DNA of 64,000 bases, from the NCBI GenBank assembly GCA_014825775.1, contig MVAQ01000004.1:1-64000 (forward strand). The letters run 5' to 3'. Origin of the DNA: Krasilnikovozyma curviuscula (taxonomy: Eukaryota; Basidiomycota; Tremellomycetes; Cystofilobasidiales; Mrakiaceae). Numbering within the stretch: position 1 is the first letter of the stretch; each line of letters begins with the position of its first letter. Both the position numbers and the translations under genes were made by a program. This document shows positions 16,205 to 27,645 of the stretch, one piece after another. The notes under the pieces were generated by a model. That model saw nothing but the letters and a program-made list of their open reading frames with translations, ran no database searches and was not told where the DNA came from.

Positions 16205-16353
16205 TGACAGATTTGAACCTTTGAGCCGGTGTTCCAATCACGTTTTCCAGAAATCCGACTAGTTCGCATTTTTATGATTGTAGAGTGATTCGCCATTTAC
16301 TCGACGATTTTCTCATCTCCCGCTGCAAATTCACTCTTATCTTCAAACTCACA

Positions 16354-17433
16354 ATGTCGACCTTACAGGCTAGTTTTCCGAAAATTGGTGTCCTTCAGCT
16401 GAAGACTGACTTTCCTCGACCTGAGGTGAGGTTTCCTCTCTCTCTCTCATCAAGTCACAGTACTGATCAAGATCTTTGGTGCCCGTTTCTTTCTCTTACG
16501 CAGGGAGATGTTAGTAACCAAGCATCCTGGAGATACCCCATTGTCGTAGCAGTCGTCAAGGAAGCAGTGTCTGCAAACGTATGTCCAGTCCGTCTCATTC
16601 ACTTCAAGAGTCACTACCAATTAATCTCATCTCTTTTTGTTCCAGGTCGTCGGTGGAACATGGGGACCTGAGCTTGTCGAAGCTTTTGCTAGAGAAGGGC
16701 GTCGTCTCATAGCAGAGGAAAATGTGGTAGCGTTGGTAACTTCGTACGTAGAGTCCCGCCTCTTGCTCCTCGCCCCTCTCCTCTCAAACTTACTCAAGAG
16801 TCTCGTTGAAATAATCAGGTGCGGCTTCCTAGCTACCATGCATCCACTCTTGGCCGAAAAGCTGCCTTCTATTGGAACCAGTTCCCTGCTTCAAGTCCCA
16901 CTTCTCCAGGCGCTTTACGGGAAGGACAAAGTCGGAGTGATTACCTTCAAGAAGAGCGCTCTTGTGAGTTGTTTTCTTGACCAAAGAAGCCCAAGATCCA
17001 GTTGACCGAAAGCCAATTCTTGATCGGTCCAATCATGTCAGACGGCGCGCCATTTTACTTCAGTCGGCGTTGAAGACCCCTCACTCGTTGATTTCGAAGG
17101 CGTACCAGAAGGAGGAATATTTGCCCGAGTTCTCAATTCTGAGATTCCATGTACGTCTCGACCACTCCTGACAATCCCACTTCTTACGTTGCTGACATCC
17201 AATACTCTCGCCATTTGACAGACGACTTCGAAGGAATGAAGCAAGAAGTCCTCGACGCTGCTCTACTTCTTTGCAAGAACAAACCTGATACCAAAGCTAT
17301 CTGTGTCGAGTGCACCAACATTCCGCCGTTCTCGAAGGCGATTCAGGATGCGACGGGGTTGCCGGTTTACGACGTTATCACGCTGGGTGAGTGGTTATAC
17401 GAAGGTAAAGTCAGAAAGGACTATAGAATCTAG
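16354..17433 (+). CDS. Asp/Glu/hydantoin racemase superfamily protein
   Basis: Cofactor-independent racemase fold. Two cysteines act as acid/base in this superfamily, and both are visible: LVTSCGFLATMHPLL in the first half and CVECTNIPPFSKAI in the second. The protein starts MSTLQASFPKIGVLQL and has VVGGTWGPELVEAFAREG and GKDKVGVITFKKSALT, which are typical of the family. The C-terminus is LPVYDVITLGEWLY. After splicing (donors gtgagg, gtatgt, gtacgt) it is about 240 residues, normal for the family. Members racemise Asp, Glu, hydantoins or allantoin, and the substrate is not decided by sequence. Being divergent from an allantoate-type permease, a ureide or hydantoin substrate is an attractive guess, no more. 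Confidence 0.85.
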
Positions 17434-17732
17434 ATCGTATTTGGAATTTTGGAGTGATGTGATCTAGGAGTTGCCTCCTTTAGTCCTAGCTGCGACAGCA
17501 GGTGGAAAGAAACCTCGACGCGATGAATACCTATCATCCGAACACCAGGAAAAACACTTAGACCACTTTCATTGGAAATATAGCCTTAACTCAGTAGCAT
17601 AATAAGTAATCCAGCTGCCTTGGAAAAAGTCAAGCTCGACGTGGCCATTATATTACGCAGCCACTTTTAATCCGCAGACAACATTCCCTCCAACCACTTC
17701 AGCAGCTCGAAGGAGAGTAGGGACACTTCCGA

Positions 17733-19880
17733 ATGGTCTCACAGAGTAACCACAATGTGTACCAGCTCTTACCGCTGAACTCAGGAGGTGGGGGCACGTC
17801 GAGGTACATTCCAAGCCTTGGGTTCTCCAAGTCTTACGCGAGGTCGAGGTTGCCAAAGGGGTTGTTCTGGTTAGCAGTCGTGATACCCGTTGGGATCGTG
17901 CTATGGGTCGCTTGGAAGATCATCATCCTCGTATGTCGTTGACTTTCCTCTGGTTAACTTGCTGCTAAGAAATGCTTGGTCGTCTGCTCACCTTCGACTT
18001 TTCGCCTCTACTTTTGCTCCTTTCGCTGGCAACTGTCTATGATCAGACAAATGCATTCAGGACTTACGAGCTTCACCCCCCGACTTTTGACCCTCCCTTC
18101 ATGGGCACAGGCGATGCCGTCATTTACAACACCCCAACGTTCCCAGACACAGGGGTGCATTCCAACTACGCCGATTTTGTCGCTGCGACCCAAGCTGATC
18201 TTACTGTCCGTCTGAGAGAACATCTCAACATACCACCTACGAGTGTCATCTGTCCAGCATTAACCCCCCTGTTGGAAGATCGCTACGCCTCTTTACTGAA
18301 CCCAACGAAGGACAATGAAAAGGGTTTCTTCTTGGCTCTCAATCTATTCAACTCCATTGCCCTTCTCCCACATCTATTTACCACTATCCTCACTCTCACT
18401 GTGCTTCTCGGGCCTCAAAGGGTGCATGTGTCCATCTTCGAGAACGGAAGTTGGGATAACACTCCAATCGCCATGTCGCACTTTGCGCGAGCTCTCGAAC
18501 ATTTGGGAGTAGCATCCACGATTCGATCCGACCCTCATTCAACAGACTGGTCCAACGTCGACCGGATAGAGCAGTTGGCTCAGTATCGAAACGTGGCCAT
18601 TGCCCCTCTACTCGACTGGTCACCTCACTCATCCACTATGTTCAACCCTTCTAAGATCGGATCTCATCACCCTCCATCGAACCCAACTGAACTTGTGTTC
18701 ATCAACGACATCGCCATCTGTCCGTCCGATGTGCTCGAGCTGCTCTACCAGCGAGAGTTCCAGACCGCGTCGGCGACATGTGCAATGGACTGGCGACCCA
18801 GCCCTCAGGGTTGGATGTGGGAATGGCTGAAACCCTACCTCAGTGAGAATTTCAGGTTTTATGATAACTGGGTGACGAGATCGTTGGAAGGGTTTCCCCT
18901 GCGGCCGAGGGTCGATGTGTTTGGTGAGATTCGAGATGGTGTGAGAGAGTTGTTTTTGTGGTCAGTCATAACCAAATCCTGTTCTTTTCTTGCTGGACAT
19001 TCCAATTCTAACTCCTTGTTACGGTAATCGGGATTGATATAGGGACTCTCATCCAAATTCTCTTTCGCGGTTCCGTGCCGGTCTGCCTCTGCCGGTATAT
19101 TCCTGTTGGAATGGAGTGATAGTCCTGGACGCAGTTCCATTCCTCAAGCAAGGAACGGTCACTGGCTCTCATGGATTCAAGTGCGTCCTCTTGATTGCAC
19201 AGTAAGGTATTTCGTCACTGACGACGTACTTTCCTGTTTGACTTAGATTCCGCAAAGGGCGCGAAGGGGAATGTGAAGCGTCTGAATGTAAACTTGTGGC
19301 AAGAGATTTCTGGTCTGTTGGATTGAGGAAGTGGGTGTTGGTTCCTCGAGGTCAGTCGTTTCTCATAAAACTAGTTCAGCTTCGGCACGACATTAACTCG
19401 ACCTCGATCTTCTTTCTCAGTCGCGGTTACTTACGAGCTTGAAAACTACTACTCCCCTTACATAGAGAAAAGGGTCAGAAGGGGAGGTGTCGATGTGAGT
19501 TGGGAAATCTCCTCCATCACGGCGGAGCAAGTAAGAGCTGACAGGTTGTTGCTATAGGGTATGCTGACGGACATAAAAAAAGGAACGTTCAAAAAGACTC
19601 ATGATGAGATAGATATGGTGGAAAGGATTGATTGGACGAAGGTTTACGGTCCAGAGACGGTTGTCTGTTTCCCCTGGCATAAGTTCGTCTTCTGAAAACG
19701 ACACATGTTACTGAGGACTTAAAAGCTGACTATCGTTCTTATTGTAGGGGCTCTAGGTTAGAAATTTGGCCATTCTACGTGGAAGATAGTAGTATGGACA
19801 ACAAACACGAGAAAAGTCATCTTCCTCTAAGTGAAGAAATGTTTCCGAATCCGACGCAAAGGAGTGTAGATGAGTTGTGA
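17733..19880 (+). CDS. CMT1/CAP59-family alpha-1,3-mannosyltransferase-like protein
   Basis: Type II Golgi glycosyltransferase layout. A short cytosolic N-terminus is followed by one TM segment (GLFWLAVVIPVGIVLWVAW, about residues 43-61). The luminal catalytic region has VHVSIFENGSWDNTP, VFINDIAICPSDVLELL, ATCAMDWRPSPQG, FYDNWVTRSLEG, LPLPVYSCWNGVIVLDAVPF and KWVLVPRVAVTYELENYYSPY. These are the conserved blocks of the Cryptococcus Cmt1/Cap59/Cap60 family (capsule-associated mannosyltransferases). Predicted joins: 17733-17930 to 18047, with an intron of 116 nt, and 18960 to 19043. An ATG at 17972 opens a long frame, but it would lack the TM anchor and lies inside the predicted intron. Paralogues exist in many basidiomycetes without capsules, so a capsule role is not proven. 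Confidence 0.88.
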
Positions 19881-20102
19881 TCGGTCCAAATACTCTCGCA
19901 TCTAGATTGCGTTTAATGAAACACAAGCAATGTATCCATATGTATGATTTGCTTTGCTTTTGAACGAACATGAGACCGCTGTCACAAATGCAAGACGCCG
20001 ACAAAACGGAGAGCCGAAAGATGAAAAAGTGTATACAACAGCCCAGTATCCCTACAACCAAGAGTGAAAGCCATCAAGCGAGCCTTCATCCACCTAAATA
20101 TC

Positions 20103-22396
20103 CTAACGAGACCTCACAACGATGTCGACCGTATCCCCGTCCTCCATTTCAGCGTCCTCCAGCGTCATCGTAGGATTCAGAGTTTCACCGTCCATCTGTG
20201 CGCTCAAGTCAGCCAGCGGAATTCCAGATTTGTTAGAGAAGTGTCTAAGAAGAGCTGACACTTTAGAAGTTGATTTAAGCATCGCTCTGATGTCTCCCGT
20301 TAGGGACTTCATTGTAATTTTGATAGGTGGAACCTTCGGTTCGTTTTCAGCTGCTGATTCCCCGTTAGCACCTAATGGATCTACCGCTGGCAGGAATCTA
20401 GGAATCGAGACTGTTGGTTCTACTGGCGATAGAGAACGAGTTGGTGATGTACGTGAGATGATTGTTGACTTGATAGAAGAGGCACCTAAAACTTCGAAGT
20501 CGTCGTCTGAGGCTTCTCCTCTAGCTGCGGCATCTGATCTTGATGCAACATCATTACTTGGATCCTGGAAATTGTTTCTTCGCTGCACCCCTTGTCGCTC
20601 CGCTTCTTCCTTATAGCGATCTTTCCTCCAAGCGGCTTCAAGTGTAACAGAAGGAGCAGCGTTAACTCAGGTATGCGTGTGAAGACCGTGTAAAAGCTTA
20701 CTGAAATGAATTTCAGAAATCACATTGAGAGCTGCAGGCGTCATAGACTGGTAGATTCTGTTCATGTTTTCCGATCGAGTAAGAATGATGATATCAGGCG
20801 AGAGGTTTTTGTTGACAGCTAATGCATTGAGGACGTAGTCAAAGGTCTCCCTCTGAAAGGAACAAGGGTGAACGTCAGTCGGTTGGACGATGTAGCAAAA
20901 CCGAGAGCTGAGAGAACATACCCTTCCCAGCTTGTACTTCGTGGGCTTCTCGTAACGAGCTTTAGCTCGAGCCATCGCCGGAGTATCTTCGTTCGGCCAC
21001 TTGAAAGTAATATGAACAGTGATCTTATCCTCCTCCAGTTGATCTCCACCTGGAGGCATAGGCGACCTCGACTTGGAACGACCAACACTTAGGTCCCGAT
21101 GGAGATCTGGGTCGACCACGGTTGCAGGACGAAGGTCCAACTTCTTATTCCTCAAGCTTTCTCGGATTGCCAAAAGTTCCGGATTGAGCTGCTCAATCGC
21201 ACCGGGGTCTGGTTCAAAGTTGAAAGCCTCGTCGTTGTCATCGAAGTGGTGTCTAGGTCGGTCAGCTCGACTGGCCGCAAGTTGTGTTCTATGAATGTTT
21301 CATAGGGGATTAGCACCAATAGAGGCACTCTTATTGTCTGATATTAGAGAAGTTCAATACTCACCTGACCAAGTTCTCAGCGTTCCTCAGGATCTGTGGA
21401 TCTGCTCCAGGCGGAGGTGTAAGCGATCTAGATTTATGTCGTCGTTCTCTCGCCGTTTTTCTTCCCTTCTGTTTTCTCACATCTAGTTTCTCTTCTTCAG
21501 TATCTGATCCAGAAGAAAGCGATCTGAAGTTCGAAACGAGACGGTGTCAAATTAGAAACAACAGCGTAATGAGAGGACAACCCAACTCACAGAACCTCAA
21601 TGACTTCCGCCTCGTTCCTTTTCTTCAAATCAGCAGGATCTTCTCTTGTCCATTCAGGTAATGCTTTCGCCCTTTCCCTATATCCCGACAGGCGGCCTCG
21701 CTTTCGCTTAAGTGCTCTCCTTGGGGTAGTTGGAGAAGAAGGCACGTCTTGATCCTCTGAACTGTCGATTTCGGGAACAGTTACATCATTGTTGGAGCCT
21801 GAGGCTGCTGGACCGATGTTATTGTCTACTTCGTCTGAATTTAAGTCCTCTGTTTATGGTAAGTAAAAGGGGAAGGTCAACCAGTCAATCAACGTGAGTC
21901 GTTTATTCATAGGGCCTGCAGGGAGAAGAACACAAGTCATACTTACCTCCAGTCCTCTGTCGTCTCTTCCTTTCAGCTTCTGCCTGCTTTAGTTGAAGAT
22001 TATGTGCGCCCTCCTCTGCCTTGCGAGCTTCCTTTGCCCTCTCTTCTTCCTCCTCCTTCGCTAGGGCCTCAACGTCAATTTGTCGTTTCCTCCCGTCGTT
22101 CCATTTATCGCCTTTCATGAAGAAAGCGTCAGCTTCCTGCTCCTCCCGTACTTTCTCGGCCCAGTACGTTTCGTCTCTTCGCAGTGTAGGCCGTTCGTCT
22201 TCTGAATCCGATATTTCAATGGGTTCGTTGTGTAAAGTAACGGCTGGGCTCCTAAAGAACTCCCTTGATGGCGTCTGAGACTGGAGACGTGAGCTTGAAG
22301 CGTGGGATTCCACAGACTTAGAGCGACTTGAGGAAGGTGCGGCGGGCCCAGGCGGTGGTGCTGTCCTGGGCTTTGGCTTAGGCCGTGGCTTCGACA
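20103..22396 (-). CDS. Rad60/Esc2/NIP45-like protein with SUMO-like domains
   Basis: Proteins of this group carry two SUMO-like domains and act with the SUMO E2 (Ubc9) and Smc5/6 in replication-fork repair. Visible: a Pro/Arg-rich N-terminus (MSKPRPKPKP), then IEISDSEDE, which resembles a SUMO-interacting motif followed by acidic residues. A charged coiled-coil stretch (EALAKEEEEERAKEARKAEE) comes next. The first beta-grasp-like domain starts DKITVHITFKWPNED. The C-terminal ubiquitin-like fold runs IKITMKSLTGDIRAMLKSTS...LADLSAQMDGETLNPTMTLEDAEMEDGDTVDIVV. The start at 22396 is the first ATG that leads into MSKPRPK; an ATG 145 nt upstream in the same frame is less likely because it adds a Cys-rich unrelated leader. 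Confidence 0.8.
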
Positions 22397-22763
22397 TAGA
22401 ATCAAACAGTCCACTCGATGACGCTAGAGCTAGGGGAATTCGGTAATTGGAGGTGATAGTAGGCGACGCAAACCGAGCAGGGCAGCAATCGCGCGCAAAA
22501 CATTGACGGCGTGCGACCAGCGTGCAACCACAGCCCACCAAAATTGAAGGGAGAAGCTACACCTCAGCAGCCTGGGAGTCATCACGGAGCTCTGAAGGTG
22601 CAGTTCTTGGTACGTTCGTTCTGATCCTGGATAGTTTGTCAGGGCAGGAAAGAAGCAGCTCCGAAAGCTGCCCAGTGTTTGAAGTTCAACGAGCAGCCAG
22701 TTGGTCTACACCGTAGGTTTGAGCTGTCCAACAGGTACTAGAGATACTTGAGATGAGGTCGAT
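22397..22763. other. Divergent promoter, Rad60-like / DNA polymerase iota
   Basis: A 367-bp gap between two divergently transcribed genome-maintenance genes. It is likely the shared promoter. No motif was recognised with confidence. Confidence 0.5.
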
Positions 22764-24964
22764 ATGTCGGCTTCTTCTACGACTTGCTCGTCAAAAAATG
22801 CTGACCCTCCGCTTACTTCTCAGTCACGTCAGGCTGATGAGTCTTTCTCAATGGATTCTCAAAAATTCGCCAGTTACGGTGCAGCACATGAGATAAGGGT
22901 CGTTATAGCTTTGGATCTGGACAAGTACGTTTGTAGTAGCGCTACTCCTGTGTTAGACACTTCCTGTTGACGAGATATTTTCTATAGTTTCTGTAGGTAG
23001 AGCTCGCTCGCCTTACTATGTGCGATATGACGTTAACATCGCTCTTTGGTATCAGATGTTGGTGTAGAGCGAATTCGAAATCCGGCTTTGAAGGGTTTGC
23101 CAGTTGGAATTACGCAGAAGGGTATCCTTGCGACTTGCAGCTATGAAGCGAGAGCCAGAGGGGTCGGAAAGCTGATGTCGATCAAGAAGGGAAAAGTAAA
23201 ATGCCCAGAAATGATTCTCGTCAATGGAAGGTACGCAGCATCTAGTCTCTCAAATCTTTTACTAGAAGGGTTGCTGATTTTGTTTCCTTCTTGGCAGTGA
23301 TCTGACCCCTTACCGGCACCATTCTCGTCTAGTGTTCTCGCTGGTCACGTCTCTCTTGGGACCCCAGGTCGAGAAACTAGGAATGGATGAAGTTTTCGTT
23401 GACGTTTCAGACCTTGTCCTCTCGCACCTCAAACTCACCCCTCAACAAGACAACCAAGGTCAACTGTGGCTTCAACTGGCAGGCTCCTACGGACTGTGGT
23501 ACTCGCCATACAAAGACCCTCTGATAGGTCATCTACTTCCCAAAGGCAGACACATGGATCCTGAGAATCCCTGGATTGTCGCATCACACATTGCAGACTT
23601 TGTCAGGAGGGAGATCGTTGAAAAGATCGGACTCACTTCATCAGCTGGAGTAGCTTCAAACAAGTCCCTTGCGAAACTTGCCGCGTCCATAAACAAACCA
23701 TCAGATCAAACTACCTTCACTACCGATCACCAACCTGACATTCAAGCGTTCATGGATCCAATTCCAGTGAGAAAATTGAACGGCTTCGGATTTGTCATCA
23801 CTCGAACCATACTCGAGGCAATCGGCACGACGGAAGAAGAAGGAGCAGGAATCACTGTAAAGGAGCTCAAACATCGCACTGATCTGACTGCTTTCATCAG
23901 GTTATTTGGGAAGGAAAAGGGGACCTACCTCTGGGGTTTGTTGAGTGGTGATGATTCGAAACCAGTGCTTGCATCGCCAGAGTTTCCCAAGCAGATTTCC
24001 GTGAGCACTACCTGATTTTCACCCGTGGTTCATGAGCACTCTGACACTGTTGTTTTCGCCCAGGTGGAAGACTCGTTTGCTCAATCATCCAAAATGACAA
24101 TCGCCCAGGCGACGCACGAGATGACCATCTTGACCTGTTCTCTTTTGAAACGACTCCAAGAGGAGCTTCTCACCGACGTTCTATCTCCCACTTCTCAATA
24201 TGCACCTCAGAAGAAATGGCTGCGCTATCCTGAAACAATCCGATTGTCGATTCGGCGAACGTGGAATGAGGAGGCGCACAGAGCTAAGTCGGCGACTGCT
24301 TCCATGCCGTCTGGAATCTTCAACATCTCGGATTCCATCCAACAAAGAGCAGATATGCTGGTATTTAGAGTCTTGAAGCGCTTGTTGAGGGATGTGTTGG
24401 GTTCGACGGACGAATCGAAAGTTTTTGATTGTTGGGTGTAAGCAATGAACCCCTTTGTCGCACTCTATATTAGTGTGTGCCATTGACATTTTGTGTCTTT
24501 CACAGTATTAATGTATCAGCAGGGAAATTGTCAACCACCAAACCCGCAACCAATACTCTCGAGAGCTTCCTTGCTCCACCAGCTCACGCATTTTCATCTA
24601 AAGCAATTGTTGGAACCGGATTCGCACCCATTGAGATCTTAGATGATTCCGATGAAGAGGTGGAGACTTCTGACTCTCGTCCTAAGAAAGAGGAACTTGA
24701 GGAAGTGCAGTACCTGAAAATGGAGGGCGTTGAGGCGAGTGAGAAAGATATAGATCAGGATGAGGAGGATGGTGACGAAGAGGATGAAGACCTCGGCCAC
24801 AAGACGAAATGTGACGAATGTGAAGAGGTCATCTGGAACTTCGCTCTTGATGCCCATAAACAATATCACCAACAGTTTGTGAGTTTCTGTACTTTTCTTT
24901 TTGAGGGAGAACTTTGTCACAAAAAGATCGCGCTAATCTCTAATTCGCTTTGCAGTCTGCTTGA
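22764..24964 (+). CDS. Y-family translesion DNA polymerase, Pol iota type, with UBZ zinc finger
   Basis: Inserts nucleotides opposite damaged bases. Motif I, DLDNFYVGVERIRNP, carries the first metal-binding Asp and the Tyr steric gate. The text that follows is characteristic of Pol iota rather than Pol eta: TQKGILATCSYEARARGVGK, CPEMILVNGSDLTPYRHH. Motif III is VEKLGMDEVFVDVSD with the catalytic DE, and the helix-hairpin-helix entry is AGVASNKSLAKLAASINKP. The C-tail is acidic and ends with KCDECEEVIWNFALDAHKQYH, a C-x2-C-x11-H-x3-H finger with Pol-eta UBZ spacing. Motif I only reads correctly if exon 1 (22764-22924) joins a 5-nt exon (22988-22992, TTTCT) and then 23056. The last exon adds only two codons before TGA at 24962-24964. 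Confidence 0.87.
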
Positions 24965-25145
24965 GACATATTGCGCTGACGCCTATATTGTTGCTCTTGC
25001 AATCGCTATGATACCCAAACAGCTACCCGATACCATTCCGAGCTTCTTGTCATTTTTTCCTACGAGCCACGATTTCCAAGTATTATTTCGACATCGCCGA
25101 GTAGTGAACGTCTGACTATCATTTACCAAGTTCTCGGGCAAGTGT

Positions 25146-26345
25146 ATGTTGGTCGTTGAATCTCCGTCGATAGCTTCAGAAACAGTCTATATCCAAACAG
25201 AAGAGTTCCCATCATCTCCGACCGCTGTGGGAGACCCTCTCGCTCACTTCTTTTCCACACATTCCACGCCTTCGAATTCACGCTCAAATTCACCTTCACG
25301 ACATGTTGGGGACGTTCCAGCTCAAAGGCCAACTGTACTGCACCACACTTCAAGCGTAGAGTTTGGTGAAGGGAGCCATTTGGAGCCTCTCGACCTGGTA
25401 GTCGATGCGAAGGATGGCTGCGGTGGCATTGCTTGGGTAAGTGTGAGGTTCGACGTTAGACATTAGAGACAGTGGACACGATGAGAACAGCCAAGCTTGT
25501 GATTATGTTGTTTTCACTGAGAGACTAATTGGCTGTGACTGGTTTTTGCCTTTCGTTTGAACAGCCAGCAGGCATGGTCCTCTCTCGTTACATTGCCCAC
25601 CTGAATTATATCCAGCCGCATCGATTCCAAAACAAAACTGTCCTTGAACTTGGCGCTGGAACTGGCTTAGTTGGTTTGGTGTTAGGAAGGACCGAACCAT
25701 CATCAAAAGTCTGGCTGACAGATCAACTGTGAGCATGCCGCCATTGTTCTATTGCTCCTTCGGCTTCACCACTAACAGCCTTTGGACGACCACCCCGTGA
25801 ATGGCAGTAATATGATGTCTCTTATGGACGAAAACATTTCTCACAACAAACTGGACAACTGTTTCGCTGCTGAGTTGAATTGGTAAGCAGCGTCGCAATG
25901 CACTTCATTTGGCCCTTTACTCACTGTCCAATATCAATGCTGTTTTCAAGGGGTGAACCGATTCTAACATTCATTCCAAAACCAGATGTGATTCTCATGG
26001 CCGACTGTGTTTACTTCGAACCAGCGTTCCCGCTCCTCGTCGCCACTTTGGTCGAGCTCACAGAGGGCAGAGAGAGAAATGAACTTGAAATCCTATTTAC
26101 GTACAAAAGACGTAGAAAGGTACGTTTCGGTGCATCTTTGTAACTTTTGAGCACCTGCCTGACTGATTCTCTCCTGCCGCGCTTGTTCTCGGACTGCTGT
26201 CGTTGTGGATCGCCCCTGGCAGGCTGATAAGCGTTTCTTCGCGCTCCTCAAGAAAAGATTTACTTCTGAAGATGTAACGGATGATCCTCTGAAAGTGGTG
26301 TGGGAGAGGGAGGGAATCAGCATGATGCGGCTTACGCGAAAGTGA
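25146..26345 (+). CDS. Protein lysine methyltransferase, EFM6/METTL21 family
   Basis: Seven-beta-strand SAM-dependent methyltransferase. The SAM-binding motif I is VLELGAGTGLVGLVLG. The N-terminal part carries PAGMVLSRYIAHLN, equivalent to the W/GA entry of METTL21 proteins. The post-motif region is PDVILMADCVYFEPAFPLLVATL, matching the (D/A)DxxY substrate motif, then LFTYKRRRKADKRFFALLKK. In yeast this clade modifies lysines of translation elongation factor 1A (Efm6); other members modify VCP or chaperones. A Ser/Pro-rich stretch precedes the domain. About 300 residues over five or six exons. The start is an ATG directly in frame with MLVVESPSI. The target protein is inferred from the family only. 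Confidence 0.8.
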
Positions 26346-26698
26346 CCTGGAGGTTGGGAGTGCGGACGACACTGAGAGAAGGTTGTAATGTAAAATTAAC
26401 TCACAGATTGACCATCGGGGAAGTTTGATTAAGGATGCCGTTTTTTGTTACAGCATCGGTAAGATTGCGCACCAGCAGAACAGTTATCTCGTCTTGAATC
26501 GTTATTCAACTCTCCAAAGGCTGCTTAGAATGGAATTTTAGTGAAAATACCATCCGGCTCATTTATATGCGCAATCGCCCGATCCCGAGCACAACGAGTC
26601 ATTTGACAAAAGTAAGCGAAGCAAAGCAGCAGTGAATATACAGAAAATAGAACGACACATTAATCTTCTCTCAACTCTCACCACATCAAACCTCAGCA
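26346..26698. other. Intergenic, promoter of the DUF1348 gene
   Basis: Tandem plus-strand genes flank this 353-bp gap. An AT-rich ATTTATATG lies about 130 bp before the next ATG and may serve as a TATA-like element. Nothing else was seen. Confidence 0.45.
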
Positions 26699-27645
26699 AT
26701 GGCCCATCTGGTTCCACCTTTCACCCGAGAGATTGCTCACCAGTGAGTTGCTTTCTGCCGGGATAATCTCACCTCGATTCTGAAAGAGCTCACGGCGGGT
26801 AATTGTCCACCTACGCCATTTCATCCTTGCAACAGAAAAGTCAAACTAGCTCAAGCAGCTTGGAATTCTTGCTCTCCTCAGACTTGCTCCAAAGCTTACA
26901 CTGCTGACTCTATCTGGAGAAATAGAACCACGTTCGTCCGAGGAACAGCGCAGATTGAGGACTTCTTGACCAAGGTGGGTGAGACGAGACCGTCAGTGGT
27001 GTTCCACCTCTTGTCTTTGGGCTGAAGCTACTCTCGGTTGTTCTCCTTCACCTGCAGAAATGGGAGCGTGAAAAAGGATACAAGTTGAGGAAGGAACTAT
27101 TCGCCTTCGGAGACAACAATATTGCCGTCCAGTTCTGGTGAGTTACTATTCTGAATAGGCTCCAGTCCTTCTCTCGAGCTGAAGATCAAACAATGAGGAC
27201 CTCTCATTTATCTCATCGAGCGTGCTGGCAGTGAAACTGTAGCTGACGTACTGTTCACTTCGAGCGTGCAGGTACGAATACTCCACCGACCCTGAACTCA
27301 AGAAAGATTGGTACAGATGTTACGGTCTTGAACACTGGGTTTTTGATAAGAATGGAAAGATGTCCCACAGACAGGTATGTTTTCGACCCTTGCTTCATGA
27401 TGTCATGTCGATATTAACTCTACCGGCTATATTTTCTTCCTGGTAAAGATGAGCGGTAATGATTTACCGATCAAGTCAGAAGAGCGATGGTTTGTTGAAG
27501 GGGTTGATAGTGACGTGAGTGAAAGGTCTTCGCAACCGTTTGGTTCTGACCATCGCTGACTTTGTCTATGACGCTTTCCGCAACTCAGAAGATCGATATA
27601 TCCGAACAGCACTGGACTTTTGGAAAGCCTATTGAGTCTATTTAG
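26699..27645 (+). CDS. DUF1348 family protein (SnoaL/NTF2-like fold)
   Basis: About 160 residues after removal of four introns. It starts MAHLVPPFTREIAHQ, then KVKLAQAAWNSCSPQ, DSIWRNRTTFVRGTAQIEDF, EKGYKLRKELFAFGDN, IAVQFWYEYSTDP and RCYGLEHWVFDKNGKMSHRQ, and ends EQHWTFGKPIESI. This is near-diagnostic for DUF1348, a compact cone-like alpha+beta fold found widely in bacteria and fungi. Members are orphan enzymes or binding proteins with no settled reaction. The length and conserved Trp/Arg pattern look intact. No operon-like partner is evident. Confidence 0.88.

Larger units (their letters stand above)
15905..16353. promoter_or_regulatory. Shared divergent promoter, MFS permease / racemase
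   Basis: A 449-bp region between two outward-facing start codons. It holds a TATA-like sequence near the permease and one perfect GATAAG (minus strand, 16199-16204). No other feature was seen. Confidence 0.55.

Noticed and set aside
17972..18046. ATG at 17972 as an alternative start of the mannosyltransferase
   Set aside because: Lies inside the predicted first intron and would drop the TM anchor seen in exon 1, though its hydrophobic leader could act as a signal sequence.
20122..20616. Open frame on the plus strand opposite the Rad60-like C-terminal domain
   Set aside because: Shadow of a confident minus-strand SUMO-like domain, with no family pattern.
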